A stretch of 13,456 nt of DNA, from NCBI GenBank assembly GCA_003455715.1, contig DMQJ01000083.1, forward strand, positions 8,163-21,618. The letters run 5' to 3'. Shown piece after piece: positions 12,114 through 13,456 of the stretch (the stretch's first letter is position 1; the number at the start of each line of letters is the position of its first letter). The notes under the pieces were generated by a model. That model was not told the DNA's origin, ran no database searches, and was given only the letters and a program-made list of their open reading frames with translations. This DNA comes from Acidimicrobiaceae bacterium. GTDB taxonomy: Bacteria; Actinomycetota; Acidimicrobiia; Acidimicrobiales; Ilumatobacteraceae. The translations under genes were made by a program, and so were the position numbers.

Positions 12114-13456
12114 TAATTTTCTATTAATGCACTATCTATCAAATAAGCCTCTACTTCTGTTATCCGGGTGGCCATCTTTTGATTGTCGATAACAAGGCCA
12201 ATAATACCTACTTCAGTTTCAGGAAATGTGATAATTCTTTTCCGTCCGATAGTGGTGCCCTTTATTTCTGAAACAAGTTCATGTTTTTTATTCATTAACA
12301 GCAACCTGAAACCCGCACATGCCTGGCCCTTGCTCAGATCTTCTCTTAATACGATACAATTAATTTTCTGTTCAGTCGCAAATTCAATACCCATCGATTG
12401 CAAATGAGCAAGAGAAATAGTTTCATACGTTAAAATTGTTCCGTCATTCATAACCGGGGCCTTCCTTTTCCCATTATGAGGAATAAAATAACCCATTCCC
12501 TCCTTTGCTATATTAATGGCAAAATTTTTATCTCTTAGTCTCCTGAACTCCACCAATGCAGCTGAATCATTTTCATGTATCAATCCTCTTCTGTTAGGGG
12601 GTACATTCAGCAAAAGATTTGCTCCCCTGCCCACTGATTTTAGATATAATTGGAATAATTCTGCCGGTGTTTTCACTTTTTCATCCTCAGCTGAATGATA
12701 GAACCAACCCGGCCTTATACTTACATCACACTCAGCCGGTATCCATGCTTTACCATCAATATTTCCTTTGTTAAGTGTATCTGTAGCCGGGGCTCCTATG
12801 CCGGGAGTAAATCCGGCTGTGTCCAGGGTATTCCAGTTGGTTTCACCGGCTATGCCTCTTTCATTGCCCACCCAGCGGATATGAGGACCGACATCACTGA
12901 ATACAACAGTATTCGGAGACAATTTCTTTACTGTTTCCCTAAACCTGCTCCAGTCATATACTTGTTTCTTTCCATTGGGTCCTTCACCATTGGCACCGTC
13001 CCACCATAATTCCCAGATAGGGCCATAGTTTGTGAATATTTCCTTCATCATGTTTACAAATACTTCATTGTATTTGTCAGTGCCATAGTCAGGATGGTTT
13101 CTGTCCCAGGGTGAGATATAAACTCCGAATTTTAATCCTCCTTCTTTGCAAGCCTGTGATAATTCTTGCAGCACATCCCCTTGCCCGTTTTTCCATTTGC
13201 TTTCCCGTACAGTATGTGTAGAATAGTTGCTGGGCCATAAACAAAATCCGTCATGGTGTTTGGCTGTAATAATGATTCCTTTTGCTCCTGCCGCCTTAGC
13301 CACCCTTACCCATTGGCTGCAATCAAGTGCTGAAGGGTTAAAAATATCCTCCGGCTCATCTCCATGCCCCCACTCTTTATCCGTAAACGTATTTGGCCCA
13401 AAATGAATAAAAAAATAATACTCCATTTCATGCCAGATCAGTTGTTGCTTTGTGGG
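12113..13456 (-). CDS. GH29 alpha-L-fucosidase, 5' end cut by window edge
   Basis: This enzyme of family GH29 cleaves terminal alpha-L-fucose with retention of configuration. The frame is open to the window edge and the first residues, PTKQQLIWHEMEYYFFIHFG, match the family start. The Met codon at 13426 is therefore internal, and the true start and any signal peptide lie outside. In the 447 visible residues are NTFTDKEWGHGDE, the substrate-binding KHHDGF (about 66-71), and WELWWDGANG with the likely nucleophile at about D153. AECDVSIRPGWFYH and LLLNVPPNRRGLI follow. The last 120 or so residues form a beta-rich C-terminal domain. Whether it prefers alpha-1,3/1,4 or other linkages cannot be read. 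It lies in one operon with the GH88 gene. Confidence 0.93.
   Translation of the reverse strand, partial: PTKQQLIWHEMEYYFFIHFGPNTFTDKEWGHGDEPEDIFNPSALDCSQWVRVAKAAGAKGIIITAKHHDGFCLWPSNYSTHTVRESKWKNGQGDVLQELSQACKEGGLKFGVYISPWDRNHPDYGTDKYNEVFVNMMKEIFTNYGPIWELWWDGANGEGPNGKKQVYDWSRFRETVKKLSPNTVVFSDVGPHIRWVGNERGIAGETNWNTLDTAGFTPGIGAPATDTLNKGNIDGKAWIPAECDVSIRPGWFYHSAEDEKVKTPAELFQLYLKSVGRGANLLLNVPPNRRGLIHENDSAALVEFRRLRDKNFAINIAKEGMGYFIPHNGKRKAPVMNDGTILTYETISLAHLQSMGIEFATEQKINCIVLREDLSKGQACAGFRLLLMNKKHELVSEIKGTTIGRKRIITFPETEVGIIGLVIDNQKMATRITEVEAYLIDSALIEN

Noticed and set aside
10700..13456. Horizontal transfer of a glycan-degradation island into the actinobacterium.
   Set aside because: No integrase, insertion sequence, tRNA site or direct repeat is visible, and both border genes are cut in mid-coding. 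A chimeric assembly explains this more simply.

Overview
The window holds two unlike pieces of DNA that meet at about position 10730. Bases 1 to about 10730 are GC-rich (a hand count of 8341-8400 gives 41 G+C in 60). They are densely packed, with overlapping stop/start codons, GTG starts, apparent leaderless promoters, a DUF3151 protein and a DUF222/HNH (13E12-type) protein. This points to a high-GC actinobacterium, possibly of the Acidimicrobiia, though the exact class is inference. Bases from about 10730 to 13456 are AT-rich (20 G+C in 60 at 11041-11100) and encode typical Bacteroidota proteins, perhaps of a Chitinophagales relative.

Actinobacterial part, left to right. A minus-strand cluster (1-1932) reads DUF3151 protein, MobA, a single-domain rhodanese and ribonuclease D, the last running off the left edge. 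It diverges from a small two-helix membrane protein (1963-2232) across a 30-base gap filled by a perfect 18-base palindrome. Next comes a minus-strand pair, pyruvate kinase and an alpha/beta hydrolase (2229-4438). Only 18 bases away, a plus-strand pair of a histidine phosphatase and an M18 aminopeptidase (4457-6345) starts in the other direction, and it is followed by a long imperfect hairpin. A lipoprotein and a secreted protein of unknown function (6470-8253) form a plus-strand pair with clear ribosome binding sites. A DUF222/HNH protein (8295-9515) follows, with a SOS-box-like site directly in front of it. Last come a PlsC-type acyltransferase and cytidylate kinase on the minus strand (9530 to about 10731). 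The kinase has lost its N-terminal P-loop at the junction.

Bacteroidota part. It opens in the middle of a crotonase-family gene (plus strand, C-terminal 58 residues only). A minus-strand pair follows: a GH29 alpha-L-fucosidase, cut by the right edge, and a GH88-type unsaturated glucuronyl hydrolase with a signal peptide, linked by a one-base TAATG overlap. Together they look like the end of a glycan-degradation operon acting on fucose- and uronate-containing polysaccharides.

Two unrelated genes are each cut inside their coding sequence at the same point, with no mobile element, repeat or attachment site visible. The simplest reading is therefore a chimeric assembly, not a natural locus. I found no convincing new multi-gene system. 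The most interesting native signals are the symmetric divergent promoter at 1938-1955, the SOS-like box at 8279-8294, the reversal of strand composition inside the HNH gene, and the apparent CTG start of mobA. No stretch over 300 bases lacks a gene, and I saw no tRNA, rRNA, CRISPR array or insertion sequence.
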